Under the pieces are notes generated by a model that had not been told where the DNA came from, did no database searches, and saw only the letters and a list, made by a program, of their open reading frames with translations. Of a stretch of DNA of 64,000 bases, positions 21,753 to 33,400 are shown in pieces. How positions within the stretch are numbered: position 1 is the stretch's first letter; every line of letters starts with the position of its first letter. The stretch is taken from contig CAJZBQ010000020.1 of the NCBI GenBank assembly GCA_914767885.1, positions 434,001 through 498,000 on the forward strand. Direction: 5' to 3'. Origin of the DNA: Blepharisma stoltei. Lineage: Eukaryota; Ciliophora; Heterotrichea; Heterotrichida; Blepharismidae. Made by a program: the position numbers and the translations under genes.

Positions 21753-21980
21753 ATGGGAGCTATCTGTACCAAACAGTCTTCAATCAAGGTGCGCAATTGC
21801 ATGATAGAACGAAGCCGGAGAACTAAAACGGCTGTATTAGGAGAATTAAGCACCGAAAATGGCTCATGCAAGCTTGACATTTCATCAAGTGCTCTTTATC
21901 AAAACCGAATAAAAAAGCTAAAAAAAGATGGGAATAATTTCTCAGTTCTTCAGATTAGAACTCCAAGTGCAGATTCATAA
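21753..21980 (+). CDS. Small protein with N-myristoylation/palmitoylation motif
   Basis: 75-residue frame starting MGAICTKQSS. Gly2 followed by Cys5 and a Ser/Thr fits dual acylation and membrane attachment (inference from motif). The remainder is basic and Ser-rich with no recognised domain. It lies alone between kinesin and the DENN gene with AT-rich flanks, which supports it as a real gene. Confidence 0.6.
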   Translation: MGAICTKQSSIKVRNCMIERSRRTKTAVLGELSTENGSCKLDISSSALYQNRIKKLKKDGNNFSVLQIRTPSADS

Positions 21981-22084
21981 AATATAACTTAAATTGATGT
22001 ATTTTTATATATTTCACTAGAATTTACTGCTATATTTTCACTCATTAATAAAAACAAATACTTAGTGCTTATAAAAAATATAAA

Positions 22085-24396
22085 ATGGAAAATCATGAGC
22101 AGGAAATTCAATATTGAAAAGATCGCTATTTTAGCATTTTAAATCAAAACCAAGAACTCAGAGACCAGAACAAAGAACTATTTGAAAATTTGGCTAAGGC
22201 TAATCAACTGATTAATGATTATCGATTCAAAATAGATGAATACGAGCAAGAATTATCAATAAAAGAAAATGTTCGATCTCCATCTACTATGACTCCTTCA
22301 GATGGCATTGAAGACCTCGCAAAAACACTCTGTGCTTCAAATAACTCAATCCAAGTCTCCATAAACAGAGCCCTAACTTTCAGGCGTCAAGTTGCTAACC
22401 CCCCCCCCCTCCGTGAGCGAACAAAACCATTAGAAAAATCGCCATTTTTTTGACCAAAAACCCACCCTCCGTGAGTGAACAAAAATTTTTTTAATAGAAA
22501 AAAATTTTAATGGAAAAAATTTTGATATATAAGTGATAATTTATTATAATGAAATCTAGAGCTAATTCTGTTTAATTTTAAACAAATTGCGTTTTAAAAC
22601 ATAAATTTTGCAAATTAAATTAATATTTGCTTCCCAATTTTTGCAAATTAGGATTTTTTTAAATTTCGAAAAAAATATTTTTTATAAAATTTATATATAA
22701 ATTTTTTTTAAAAAAAAAAAATTAACCCCCCTCCGTGAGCGAACAAAATTTTTTTGTTCGCTCACGGAGGGGGGGGGGAGTAAGGAATATGGTCCTGGTA
22801 GCCGATCAAAATCACTGCCTTCTAATTTCCAAGAAGAAATCCACTCTCCTGCTGGGCCAGCCAAGATGTATGAAGAGTTTTATATTTTAGGTGTCAAGCC
22901 AGAAAAAGCCAGCTACGTCGGTAATCTTGATCCTGAAATTCTTTTCCAGTTCCCCCAGCGAAACATCTTGCCTTCAAGTCCCCAAACCAGAGTGATTGGC
23001 AACTTTTGCTTTCCAAATGGAAGTAAAGCAAAGTTCATCAAGTTCAACGAATCTGTAAGCAGGATAAATGAAGTCATTTATACGCAGTACGACAGAAATA
23101 ACCATTTGAGCTTTGTATTTACCTTGAAATCTGAAGGGAATGAGAAAAAGTTCGATTTTAATGAGATGGCGAACAGTGATAAGGAGGTTTTGTATTGCTG
23201 CTGTGTAGTTGTTGATGATTTGTTATCTGATGACGAAGTGGAGGATGAGCAGATTTTAGCTCCCAAATGCTATTGCATTGTTTCTTATTGTCCTTGCTTT
23301 GAGCTCCACTTTGGAGTGCTCTATAGCTTGCTGTCAATTAAAAAGATTCAGAGACAGAGCGATATTTCTCTAGCTGAACTCACACATATAAGCAGCCAGT
23401 CTATAGAGGAAATTCTGCAAAATGAACAGATTATGAATGATGAGCAGCTTGGGCTACTTGAAGAGTACTACTCTGCATATACTTTCAACCCAGGGGAGCA
23501 GATTTTCATCAATTTACAGTCAGTTGATGGAATTGAGTATGATATCCCTCAAGATTTATCTAGGCTTGATGCTCTATGATTTTGCCCCTTGCTATTTTCG
23601 CTACTGGAGTTCAATGACTTTTTCTTCCTTCTATGTGCAATTATGCTGGAAAAGTCTGTTATTTTTGTGAGCTCAAACTATGATATTGCAAGCAGCTGTG
23701 TCTTAGGGTTTCATGCAATGCTTAGACCATTTTCTTGGCCTCACTTGATTACACCAATTTTGCCAGATTCACTAATCTCATTATATTATAATAAGGAATG
23801 AGTTTGCTTTAAGTGGGATATAGATTTTTTCAAAAATGATAAAATAAAAGAAAAAAGTTGTATAGATAATTTCTAAAAAGTTTTATAGAATTTGCACGAT
23901 ATAAAATAAGAGAGTAAGAGATGTATTGGAAGCTCCAGTACCATTTCTTATAGGACTTCCATCTCCTCCTCCAGCAACTCATAAGAAATATTCTCATATT
24001 ATTTGGGTCATGCTTGACGAGCCCAAAATATCTAAAAGAGTACTAAAATCCAGCTCGGTCGCAAAATCAGTCAAAGAGCCTTATGCAAATGACATTAAAA
24101 AGTACCTTTTTGTCATCTATAAAACCTTCCAAGGGCATCCTTGCTTTTCTCCATCAGCAGAGCAGCAAGAATGTGCACTGAGGATTATCCAAGAAATTAA
24201 ACGATTTTGGAGAAATATTATTGACATGCTGCCACCTAAACCACCAAGAATTGCTGAAGGCACATTTTTAGATATTGAAGATATAGGAAATATTATGCTG
24301 AAAAAAGCTAACAAGCCTGATTTGGAATTTTTAGAAAATTTGATTATGTCCCAGTTATTTATAAATACTGTGGAAGAGTGCTATGGACTGAGGTAG
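22085..24396 (+). CDS. DENN-domain protein (probable Rab GEF)
   Basis: Start MENHEQEIQYW (Trp=TGA), then a coiled-coil stretch. After the first IES a tripartite DENN module follows: uDENN (YILGVKPEKASYVG, LFQFPQR), then cDENN (CYCIVSYCPCFELHFGVLYSLL, LLFSLLEFNDFFFLLCAIML, EKSVIFVSSNYDIASSCVLG, RPFSWPHLITPILPDSLI) and a PVPFLIGLPSP segment. DENN domains activate Rab GTPases; the neighbouring Rab gene could be a client, but adjacency is weak evidence. Insertions at 22399-22783 and 23784-23916 break the frame. Excision gives QVAKEYGPGS and LISLRDVLEAP. Ends at TAG 24394-24396. Confidence 0.85.
22399..22783. mobile_element. Full-length 385-bp MITE/IES in the DENN gene
   Basis: Type example of family 1. 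C-run terminus then CTCCGTGAGCGAACAAAA; an internal direct copy about 65 bp in; right end a near-perfect hairpin in which CCCCCCTCCGTGAGCGAACA is followed by its complement. Flanked by TAA (22396-22398, 22781-22783). The same length recurs at 27519-27903. Confidence 0.93.
23784..23916. mobile_element. Short 133-bp IES in the DENN gene
   Basis: AT-rich insert between TA dinucleotides (23782-23783 and 23915-23916). It carries stops and lacks clear terminal inverted repeats. Removing 133 bp rejoins TCA TTA to AGA GAT in frame within the cDENN domain. Confidence 0.7.
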
Positions 24397-24480
24397 TTGT
24401 AAAACCTACACACTGGATAACCTATCTTAAATATTTACACTAATTTAAAAATAGATTTAATTAGTTAGTTTACTATGTTA

Positions 24481-25107
24481 TTATTTATTTCCACAACACT
24501 TTTTCTTCTTCTTTACAGTAGTTGGCTTAAGCCCAATTGTGTGTTGGACAGGCTTGGGATCATCATCCTGCTTTTCAAGCCATTTCTCATACAAAATTGT
24601 GCAAAATTTTGTGAATACTTCTTGGACATTTTGTCCACTTTTTGCTGAGGTTTCTAAGAAACCACTCAATTCATGCTTTTCAGCGAATTCTTTGCCATCC
24701 TCAGCACTTACTTCTCTAGGTTGCTCTCCGTTCTCAACTAAATCAACTTGATTGGCGACTAGAAAAATATCAGCATCCTGAGAAGAATTTTGCCTGATCT
24801 CATTGAGCCAATATTCGCAACTTTCAAAGGTATGCCTCGCAGTCGTATCATATACCAATAAAACTCCGTCAGCTCTTCTATAAAAGCTTCTCGTCACACT
24901 TCTGAAGCTTTCCTGGCCAGCGGTGTCCCAGATTTGTATTTTAATCGGTTGCCCTTTAATTTCAATTGACTTCGTTCCAAATTCTACTCCAATGGTGACA
25001 GTGTGTGTTTCCTTGAACATGTTTTCGCTAAACCTCAGCAGTAAGCAGGATTTCCCTACTCCAGTGTCTCCAACAATAATGACCCTAAAAAGCAGTTCTT
25101 GATCCAT
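24481..25107 (-). CDS. Rab-family small GTPase
   Basis: 208 residues, normal Rab length. P-loop GDTGVGKS, effector region TIGVEFGTKSI, WDTAGQESF switch II, SAK G5 motif and a Lys-rich tail ending CCGNK, whose paired cysteines fit geranylgeranylation. Overall it resembles the Rab2/4/14 group (inference). Oddity: the G4 guanine-specificity motif, normally NKxD, reads NQVD (AAT CAA GTT GAT). Divergent from the FAM221 gene, with only 29 bp between start codons. Confidence 0.93.
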   Translation of the reverse strand: MDQELLFRVIIVGDTGVGKSCLLLRFSENMFKETHTVTIGVEFGTKSIEIKGQPIKIQIWDTAGQESFRSVTRSFYRRADGVLLVYDTTARHTFESCEYWLNEIRQNSSQDADIFLVANQVDLVENGEQPREVSAEDGKEFAEKHELSGFLETSAKSGQNVQEVFTKFCTILYEKWLEKQDDDPKPVQHTIGLKPTTVKKKKKCCGNK

Positions 25108-25136
25108 AGTTTAAATTTTCTTAATAATCTTGCTTA

Positions 25137-25913
25137 ATGGAAAGAATTCATCTTGACAACTCAGCAGCACGTGCAGTTCAAGCTTACATTGAATATGAAA
25201 ATATTGTTGGTGGTGCAGACGGTGGAAAACTTTTGTCCCCAGAAGAATACGAAGAGTTCAAAAAACAAGTCGCGGCGCAAAGGGCAAATAGATTATTTGT
25301 ATACTGAAGCAACTCTTCTGGGCTTGAGTGCAAAACTATAGGTCCTCACTCTAAATGCTTCTGCAATCATAGATATAAAGACCATTTCACAGATGACGTA
25401 AGCACAAAGAAGGTCCCGTGTAGGGTACCAAAGTGTAAATGCAAGCAATTTGACTATGTCCCTGTATATGGTTCGAATGATCTAAAGTGCTTGTGCAAGC
25501 ATTCTTATACGACTCATAACCCAGCAAATAGAAGGTGTGAAAAGCCAGGCTGCAAGTGCAGCCAGTTCTCAAGTACGCACAGCTGTACATGCAGTAGGCA
25601 TTATAATGATCATGAAACCAAATTTTATAGCAAGCAAGAGCGGCAAGCGATGGGAAAGCCGACGGATAACCTGGGTGGAGGAGGAGAGCTTTATGCAGCT
25701 ATGGGAGGGTTGACTGATTTTTCTGATCTAGTTGATGGGATTGAAAGAGAAGCGGTAGAGCCTGTAGAGTATGCAGGAAAAAGATATGAACTAACTGGGG
25801 CAAGCAGAAGAGCTGTAGAGGCGCCAAAGCCACAAAAGGGTGAAAGGCAGGTAAGGAGAGAAGGATTCACACCTTTGGAGCTTTATAATATGCCCCATAG
25901 ACTTGGGAAATAA
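25137..25913 (+). CDS. FAM221-family cysteine-rich protein
   Basis: 258 residues from ATG 25137 to TAA 25911. After a short helical N-terminus there is a Cys/His-rich core in spaced pairs: GPHSKCFCNHRYKDH, PKCKCKQFDYVP, LKCLCKHSYTTH, CEKPGCKCSQF, HSCTCSRHYNDHET, then KQERQAMGKP. The repeating C-x-C...H...H layout followed by H-x-T and an E-R-x-x-x-G tail matches the FAM221A/B family, of uncertain function and common in ciliated eukaryotes. One in-frame TGA (VYWSNSSG) reads as Trp. No IES interrupts it. Confidence 0.8.
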
Positions 25914-26259
25914 TAGAAAATGGATATTATATAAAGAAGAGTGCTTTTGAGAGCTACTTATCAATAATCCTAGCTTAAGATGCTGATAGAAGATTTAGAT
26001 ACGGGGTAAAGGATATTTATATTTTTTTCGAAGATATCAAACCTGAAAAGTGCTTTATATGGCTGCTTACTATTAAATAAATTAAAAAAATCATTTTTAT
26101 TCTTAAAAAGCATTAGCTATTTACCAGATTTAGATTTAACGATCAGTTATCAATTTAAATTAGCAAAATATGTAACTCTTTGCCTCATCCAGGTCATGAA
26201 GGCCTTCCTTTTATTTCTTTCTATGTCAGAATCGAGAACCCATATTTTCCGTAATAAAA
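25914..26259. other. Intergenic spacer
   Basis: AT-rich spacer between the tandem FAM221 and ankyrin/SAM genes. No ORF, RNA gene or MITE terminus is visible. Confidence 0.6.
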
Positions 26260-28227
26260 ATGATCATCGATGAAATTCAAAAGGCCTGTAGGCTAGATGA
26301 CCTTGAGGTGCTAACTCCCCCTCATGAGCGAGCAAAAACATTTTGTTCGTTCACGGAGGGGGTTAATTTTTATATTTTAAAAAAATTATATATAACTTAT
26401 ATAAAAATTGGAAACAATATTTATTTAATTTTGTAAAACTTATGTTTTAAAATGATTTTTTTTTTAAATTAAACAGAATTAGCTAGAGATTTCATTATAC
26501 CAACTATTACTTGTATATCAAAACTTTTTGTTCGCTCACGGAGGGTAGGCTTTTTGGACACAAAAAATAGGGATTTTTCCAATGTTTTTGTTCTCTCATG
26601 GAGGGGGGAGTAAGAGACGCACTGGGCCAATGCCCCAAATCAGTCGACGAGCCAGACTCAAAGCTCGGTTGGGCTCCTCTTTACCGCACAGTGATGAGTG
26701 GGCACTTCAATTCATCTGAATTTCTCTTGCAAAATGGTGCCAACCCCAATGTTCAAAATCGCCTCGGAGAAACTCCACTTCATCAAGCTGCTGACGGCAA
26801 CTTACTCCGAATTGCAGATCTTCTGCTAACTTACCACGCGGATCCAAATATTCAGCAAAATGACGGCGACACCCCTCTTCATCTTGCAGCCCAAAAAGGC
26901 CATTCAAAAATGCTCAAGCTTTTGCTTGATCACGATGCAGATCCAAACATCCAAAATTTTGTGTTTGGAAAAACTGCGTTGCATTATGCAATAGAAAAAC
27001 GATTTTTGAATTGTGTGCAGTTATTAATTGAATGAGATGCAAACCCCTTAATTAAGGACCGTGGAGGCAGAAACGCTTTTGAAAGTGCGGATAATGATGA
27101 TATCAAGAACTACCTATCAAGAAAATGTGAGCAAGATACTGAAGTAAAGTTATTTGAAAGCTATGAGGATAGTTCAGAAATAAATGAGCCTGAATGTGAA
27201 AGAACTACAACAAAAATCAAGAAAAAAGCACAAAGTATTGGGTTTTCGTCATTTATTGATGAAAAAGAAGCCATGAAGAATTCGCTATATCAGTGACTCG
27301 CTTCCAAAAAGTTGGATACGTGCTTTGGCGTGTTATATCAAAATGGCTTTGATGATTTGGAATGTATATTTGAACAAATGAGGTCAGAAATGCCGCTGAA
27401 TAATGAAGTTTTGACTATCATTGGGATTCATAAGCCAGGCTACCGATATCGGCTTTTGGCATGACTTGAAGAGGACTGCAAAAAGCCGCTTTCGAACCTG
27501 AACAATAAAAACTCCTTACTCCCCCCCCCCCTCCGTGAGCGAACAAAACCATTAGAAAAATCGCCATTTTTTGACAAAAAACCCACCCTCCGTGAGTGAA
27601 CAAAAATTTTTTTAATAGAAAAAATTTTAATGGAAAAAAAATTTTGATATATAAGTGATAATTAGTATAATGAAATCTAGAGCTAATTCTGTTTAATTTT
27701 AAACAAATTGCGTTTTAAAACATAAATTTTGCAAATTAAATTAATATTTGCTTCCCAATTTTTTGCAAATTAGGATTTTTTAAATTTCGAAAAAAAATAT
27801 TTTTTATAAAATTTATATATAAATTTTTTTTAAAAAAAAAAATTAACCCCCCTCCGTGAGCGAACAAAATTTTTTTGTTCGCTCACGGAGGGGGGGGGAG
27901 TTAGCATGGTGCACCAATCCCATTTCATCCCCAGGTCTCCAACTGAGTCCTACAATTGAAGAGTGGCTTGCTTCAATTAGTTTAAAGCCTCTGTACAAGA
28001 AGTTTTGCAACTCAGGCTTCGATGATTACGACCAAATAATTTTCCTTATGAAATCTAATTACCCAATCACAGAAGCAATTCTGGAGAAAGAAGTGGGAAT
28101 TGACAAAATCGGCTACCGACAACGAATTTTGACGAAGCTGAGAGAAGAAGCTTTGATTTGTAAAAAGAGAACAACCACTGAAAAAGAGTTTAATGGAACT
28201 GCATGCCAGTCTTGTGTAATTATCTAA
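26260..28227 (+). CDS. Ankyrin-repeat and tandem-SAM protein with C-terminal CaaX box
   Basis: Start MIIDEIQKAC. Three to four ankyrin repeats follow (units APLYRTVMSGH, ETPLHQAADGN, TPLHLAAQKGH, KTALHYAIEKR), then two SAM-like domains (one starting LYQWLASKKL, the other IEEWLASISLK). The last residues are CVII, a CaaX prenylation motif, suggesting membrane attachment. The layout resembles ANKS-type scaffolds. Two IESs break it: 26325-26613 (excision gives VLRDALG) and 27519-27903 (excision gives KNSLAWCTN). The stop at 28225-28227 overlaps the stop of the convergent Trm11 gene. In-frame TGA Trp codons occur at EWDAN, YQWLA and AWLEED. Confidence 0.87.
26325..26613. mobile_element. MITE/IES in the ankyrin-SAM gene (TAA-flanked)
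   Basis: 289 bp with left end CTCCCCCTCATGAGCGAGC and right end CTCATGGAGGGGGGAG, between TAA repeats. Here the hairpin end is on the left, so the element is reversed relative to 22399-22783. Confidence 0.9.
27519..27903. mobile_element. Full-length 385-bp MITE/IES in the ankyrin-SAM gene (TTA-flanked)
   Basis: Nearly identical to the 22399-22783 element over its whole length, including the hairpin right end, but flanked by TTA (27516-27518, 27901-27903). The near identity suggests recent activity. Confidence 0.93.
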
Positions 28228-30379
28228 TTATCATTCTTCAAAAACCATTTCTCTCTAATTCCTGCATAAAACTGTTCTTTTCCTTCCTCATTTTCAACGC
28301 TAACTGGAGCTTCTAGCTTTTCCATTGTAATTAGCCTCCTTGATATTTTTTTGGACAAAATATTTTCAGAGTTTCCTACAAGCTTCAATAAAGGATGAGT
28401 GGGAACTGCATCCTTAGAGTAAGAATTTCTTATCGTTGGAAGCAAATATACAAGCCTTCCACCAACTCGTAGCAGCCTAGCGGCTAAGTTCAATAAATCT
28501 TCAAACACTCTTGCCCCATGATAGCTATCTCTTGGTAAAATTGTCCCCACTGCATCTTTTTTTATCTTTTTTGAGCTAGCCCGGACTCCATATGGAGGAT
28601 CACAAATAATAGCATCGAAAATCTCCCCAGACTTCCAGCAACTTCTGGAGGTATCACAGCAAATGATTTCTGGCTTTTGGAAGCCATAATTGACGAAATT
28701 TGTGAAAATGTCGGCTTCAGTGTTTTTTGTCGATCTCCCCACTCCTAAGCCTTTTAAAACCCTTACATCAATATCACCACCAAAGCAAGTAGCACCAAAA
28801 TGTGAAGCTGCAATTAAAATCCCACCTGTCCCAACAAAAGGGTCAAGAACTAAAGAATTTTCCAAAACTTTCCCTTGGTTTGCCATAAGCAGTGCCAGCT
28901 CCATATCGGTTGTGGTCGGGCCTAAATACTCTCGGTCAGATAAGCTGTATTTTGCATAGAATCTTGTCCTCGTGTCCTTCGATCTTGCTATTTCGAGTCC
29001 AAAGTAGCATTTGCTTTTGCTTATGCTGACAATGAATTTTCGCTCAGGAGATCTCAGGTCGACTGTTCCTTTAAATGGTATGACACCAAACGATTTAACG
29101 ATGGATTCTTTCTCTTCTTGGGAAACACTGCTTTGATATGTATCAAATCTGAATGCAAATGGACTTTCTGCTAATATAAATTGAGCAGCTTCAGGATCAT
29201 TATTAAATCTCTGAAGTGTATTTTCTACTAAACTGCTTATTGAGTCAGCTTCGGCAAGCGGGAAAGTGAATCTCTCAATGCAAACTCCTCTCTTCGCTAT
29301 ATGCTCTGCAGCACTCACATTTGGAAGATTTACGTAGATGAAGGGTTTCTCAGTGATTTGAGGTAAAAAATGCTCACAATAGTCGTATTCTGTATAAGTT
29401 TTTGGAAGATTGTAAGTGGAAAAAAGAGTCTCTGGACATATTCCGTGGATTGAAGAAAGTGAGATGAGTTCGCTGACACAAAAATCAATGAATTTTTGCT
29501 TACTCCCTCCTTAAGTGAGCAAAAAATCGATAAATTCTCCCTGAAGGGATTAACTTCCTCCTTACTCCCCCCCATCCTTGATCGAACGATTGAATGTAAA
29601 AATTCTAAAAATTGGGGAAATTAATCCCCATCCTTGATCGAACGATTTTCATATCATGCAAATTTTTATATATATAAAAATATAATAGTCATCAAAAGCT
29701 TGGGAAGATGTACCTAATGAAGTTGTTTTCAGAGACTTTGAGACGATAGAAAGCTTCGGAATCAACTATTCAAAGTAATTTTAGTCATCAGCATGGGCTT
29801 AAAAACTCAATAATCTAATAAAATAGAGATTTTTTAAAATTTTTAAAAAACAAATTTTAATTTAATAAGTAACAAATTAAAATTTATACAGTTTAAAGGG
29901 GTAACTAATAAATTAAAATATAAAAAATTGTTATTTTTATGAAATTAATTCAATTTTTTGCTGTAAAAATAATTATTAAATGCTCTTAACCCTCTTATTT
30001 AAAAGTAAATAAAAAAAATTTGTATATATATTTTATTTTATATATAAAAATTTTTTTTAACCCCCATCCTTGATCGAACGATGGCGAGTCGTTCGATCAA
30101 GGATGGGGGGGGGAGTTTAAAAAAATCAAAAATTCTTAAAATATTTGATAAAGATAAGTAATACTATTATAATAAAATTTTAGCTAAATCTATTTAATTT
30201 TAACAAGCCTATATTGAAAAAATAAATTTTATTTTAATTAATTATTAATTTTGATTTTAGGTTTCGAGAAAAAATGTTTACTAAAAATTTATTTATAAAA
30301 TTTAAAGAATAATACTCCCTTATATGATCGAGTAAACATTTGTTGAGTTAGCATAAATACTGCATAAGTAAGACTTCAT
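28224..30379 (-). CDS. TRM11: tRNA guanosine-2'-O-methyltransferase Trm11/TRMT11
   Basis: Catalytic subunit that forms 2-methylguanosine at position 10 of tRNA. (The historic family name says 2'-O; the family activity is N2-methylation, with Trm112 as partner.) The N-terminal THUMP-like region contains KPFIYVNLPN and AEHIAKRGVCIERF. The methyltransferase domain holds the SAM motif LVLDPFVGTGGILIAASHFG, GGDIDVRVL and the catalytic CDPPYGVRAS. The N-terminal exon (MKSYLCSIYA, ATG at 30379) is separated from the rest by a composite IES at 29503-30350; excision gives YAKQKFIDFCVSEL, as expected for the family. Its stop overlaps that of the convergent ankyrin gene. Confidence 0.9.
29503..30350. 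mobile_element. Composite nested IES in TRM11
   Basis: Outer element with end CTCCCTCCTTAAGTGAGC at the left and a ...GAG right end, between TTA repeats (29500-29502, 30348-30350). About 60 bp inside it a second element (29565-30118) is inserted. The outer interior resumes afterwards with the family block TAAGTAATACTATTATAATA. Confidence 0.85.
29565..30118. mobile_element. Inner MITE nested in the TRM11 IES
   Basis: About 554 bp with ends CTCCCCCCCATCCTTGATCG and ...CAAGGATGGGGGGGGGAG. The CATCCTTGATCGAACGAT core differs from family 1 but the architecture is the same: an internal direct copy about 70 bp in and a hairpin at the right end. Left flank TTA; right flank TTTA. Confidence 0.82.
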
Positions 30380-30443
30380 TGTGATTATTTAAAAATTATC
30401 TCATAGAAGCAAACTTTTGAATTTAAATAATTTATTAACTAAA

Positions 30444-33400
30444 TTAGTATTTTTCTAAACTTGCTTTAAGTTGGCTAAGTGAAAGTGCAGAACTTCTTCT
30501 TTCTGGGCTTTCTTTTGCTCTTTTACTAAGCTCTCCAGTTTCTTTTTCTAGTGCTTTGGCTTGCTTTACACTCTCCAAAGTCGATTGATATGTTTTTACA
30601 AGTTTTCCTCTTACTTCCTTTTCTGATCAACAAAGCTATTTTGAAAATCCATTCTCTTTAGCAAGGAAAAATGTTTTAAATAATTATTTTTTAATTTTTG
30701 ATATATAAGTAGTGGCTATTATAATTAAATCTTTAATTAATATATTTAATTTTAAAGATTGCATTTTAGGACAGAAATTTTATAAATTAAACTTTTACTC
30801 TCAAATTTTCGCGAATAGGATATTTTTAATAAATTTTAAAATCTTTAATTAAAAATTTTACTTTCTAAAGGAAAGTGGGAGTTAATTCATGCAATTGCTG
30901 AGTATCAAAGCTATCAGATTGATCTTGGAGTTCTTTTTTAAGCTCCTCCTTATCTCTCTCAAGCTTCTCAATTATATCATTTTTCAATTGTAATTCTCCT
31001 TTGATTTTCTTCATTTCCCCTCTCAGGCCTTCTATTTCACTCAATTTTTCACTTCTGAATTTCTGATATTTTTGCTTATCTTCAGCTATGCTGCATTGCA
31101 ATTCTACAGCATTGGCTTCAATACTATTGAATAATTCTATTGATTTCTCTTCTAATATGACAATGGAGTTCTGGAGTTTCTTAATGATACCTTTCAAATT
31201 TAGTGAATTTCTCGCTTCTTTTTCTAATTCCCTTTCAGATCGATTTAGGTTGGATTCATAGTTTTTGGCTAGGTTTTCAATTTCAAGAGCATGGCTATTT
31301 TGTAGCTCAGCAACTTGGCTTTGGAGCCGCTCCATTTGGCGTTCTGACTGGATTTTGATGTCATCAACCATTTCTTTGTACCTGGACATTTCTCTATTGT
31401 ATTTATCTTGAATTGCATTTTGCTTGTCTTGCAGATCTTGTTCCATCGAAGTTCTCAATCTATATTGTACATCAATGCTTTCTTGGCGAGAGTTTTCAAT
31501 GCTCTCATATGTTCTTCTCAACTCTTCTTCTAGCTTTTGCTTGTCCTCTTCTAAGGCTTTTCTTTGATTCTGGAAATCATCAACTTTTTGTACGAAAATT
31601 CCCATTTCAGCGTTTTTGCTTGATATTTCATCTTTCAGGGCAGCAATTGAGGCTTTCAGATGGTCAATATTTGTTTCATAAATCAAACTTTTGGCTGTAA
31701 AAGTCTCATTTAGCTCATCTTCCACTAAAATGGCTTTTCTTTCTAGGTTCTTGATAATTTCATCTTTTTCGCTCAGTAGGCTTTCATTCATTCTTCTTGA
31801 TCTGCTTTGATTCTCTTCAATTGTACCAATAGCGTCAGAAACCTGCTGATGAAGGCTTTTCTTGAAATTATGCAAATCTTGAAAAGAATTTTTGGATAAA
31901 TTTTGGAGTTCGTTTCTGAATCGTTCTAAAGTTCCTTTAAGTGCTGCGTTGGCAGTTTCATATAGTTTTCGCTTTTCTTCTTTGACTTTATCCAGTTCTT
32001 TCTTTAGTTTTATGCTTTGATTTTGCTTTTCGCTGCTGGACGACTCAAAAAAGTTGACTGACTTCTTGAGTTCTGCAGTTTCTCGTTCATACTTGTTTAT
32101 GAGTTGCCGCAGTTCTTGGACTACAATTTGATTATTTTCTAGCTCAGACTCTAAAAATTTGCATTGATGCTCTTGCTGAATTAAAGATTTTTTGGTTTCC
32201 ATGTGTTCAGCTGCTAATTTTTCGAGCTTTTGGTATTCTTCTTGCTTAATCCTTTGAGTTGATACAAAGAATTCTTGGGATTCGCGTGAATAGCTTTCAA
32301 AAGCTTCTTGTTTCTCTTTTTCAAGCCTTTCTTTTTCTTCAAGAATTCGGCTTAATTCAAGATTGATTCTTTTATTATTTGCTTGCTCTCTCGCTATGGC
32401 TGATTCATAAGCTGAAATCTGTTCTTGAAAACTGCCGTTTTGGGAATTAAATTTATTGGAAAACTCTCTTTCAGTTTCCCTAACTGAGCTTTCTAGGTCT
32501 TTGTTTCTTTTTCTTTCATTTTCTATTTCTTTTTCGATATTTTGTCTTCTGAAAGACTCTTCTTCATAAGCAGCTTTTAATTTTGAGGCATTTTGGGTGG
32601 CCTCGTCAAGACTTTTTAATAAGTTCTTCTTTTGGTTTTCTAAGTCGTTCAAATCGCTTTTCATTGAATTCAGTCGGTTGGCTAGCGTTTCAGTTCTTTC
32701 TTTTGCAAAATCCAGCTCCGAGTCTAAATGTCTTTTTTCAGACATAATTTCTGCTTTTTCTAAGTCTAATGTATTTATTTTCGTCATTAGCTTTTCTACT
32801 TCGTTTTGGTGTTCCTCTTTAAGATCTCGTAGCTTTTTAGCAAAATCTTGTCCTTGCTGCTCTTCTAGCTCTCTGATTTCCTGAACATGCTTCATTTTGA
32901 GTCTTGAAATTTCTTCAGAAACCATTGCTTCATGCTTTGATATTTTTATATAATCTTTTTCCATCTGTGCCATCTTTTCATCAACAGATCGTTTAAGCTC
33001 TAAATCTTGGTTTCTTTTCCTTGTCATGTGGGCAGCTGTATCATTTTTGAATTCCGCCACAGCTTCTTCATGCAGTTGTTCATATTCCCTTTGCAAATTT
33101 AAAATTTCTCCTCTATGCCTTGCTTGCATTTCAGCAGCTTGATTTAGGTGCTCTTTTTCGATTTCTCTACACCTTCTTTCCCAATGTTCTTTCAATTTTT
33201 GCATGTCAGCTTGTACTAAATTAAGTGCTTTGTCTGTTTCAAATTTCCTTGCGTCTAACTCATTTCTAGCTTTATTTAATTCATGGTCAAGAGTTCTTAT
33301 GACTTCTCTTTGATCAATTATTTTTTTCTTCATTCGTGAAGATTTGGTTTTGTATTTTTGATGAAATTCGCGTATTATGTCAGAGTTTCTTTTCTGCTCA

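Noticed and set aside
22866-23579. Separate gene starting MYEEFYILG
   Set aside because: It is the continuation of the DENN gene after the 385-bp IES; the TAA flank joins QVA to KEYGPG in phase.
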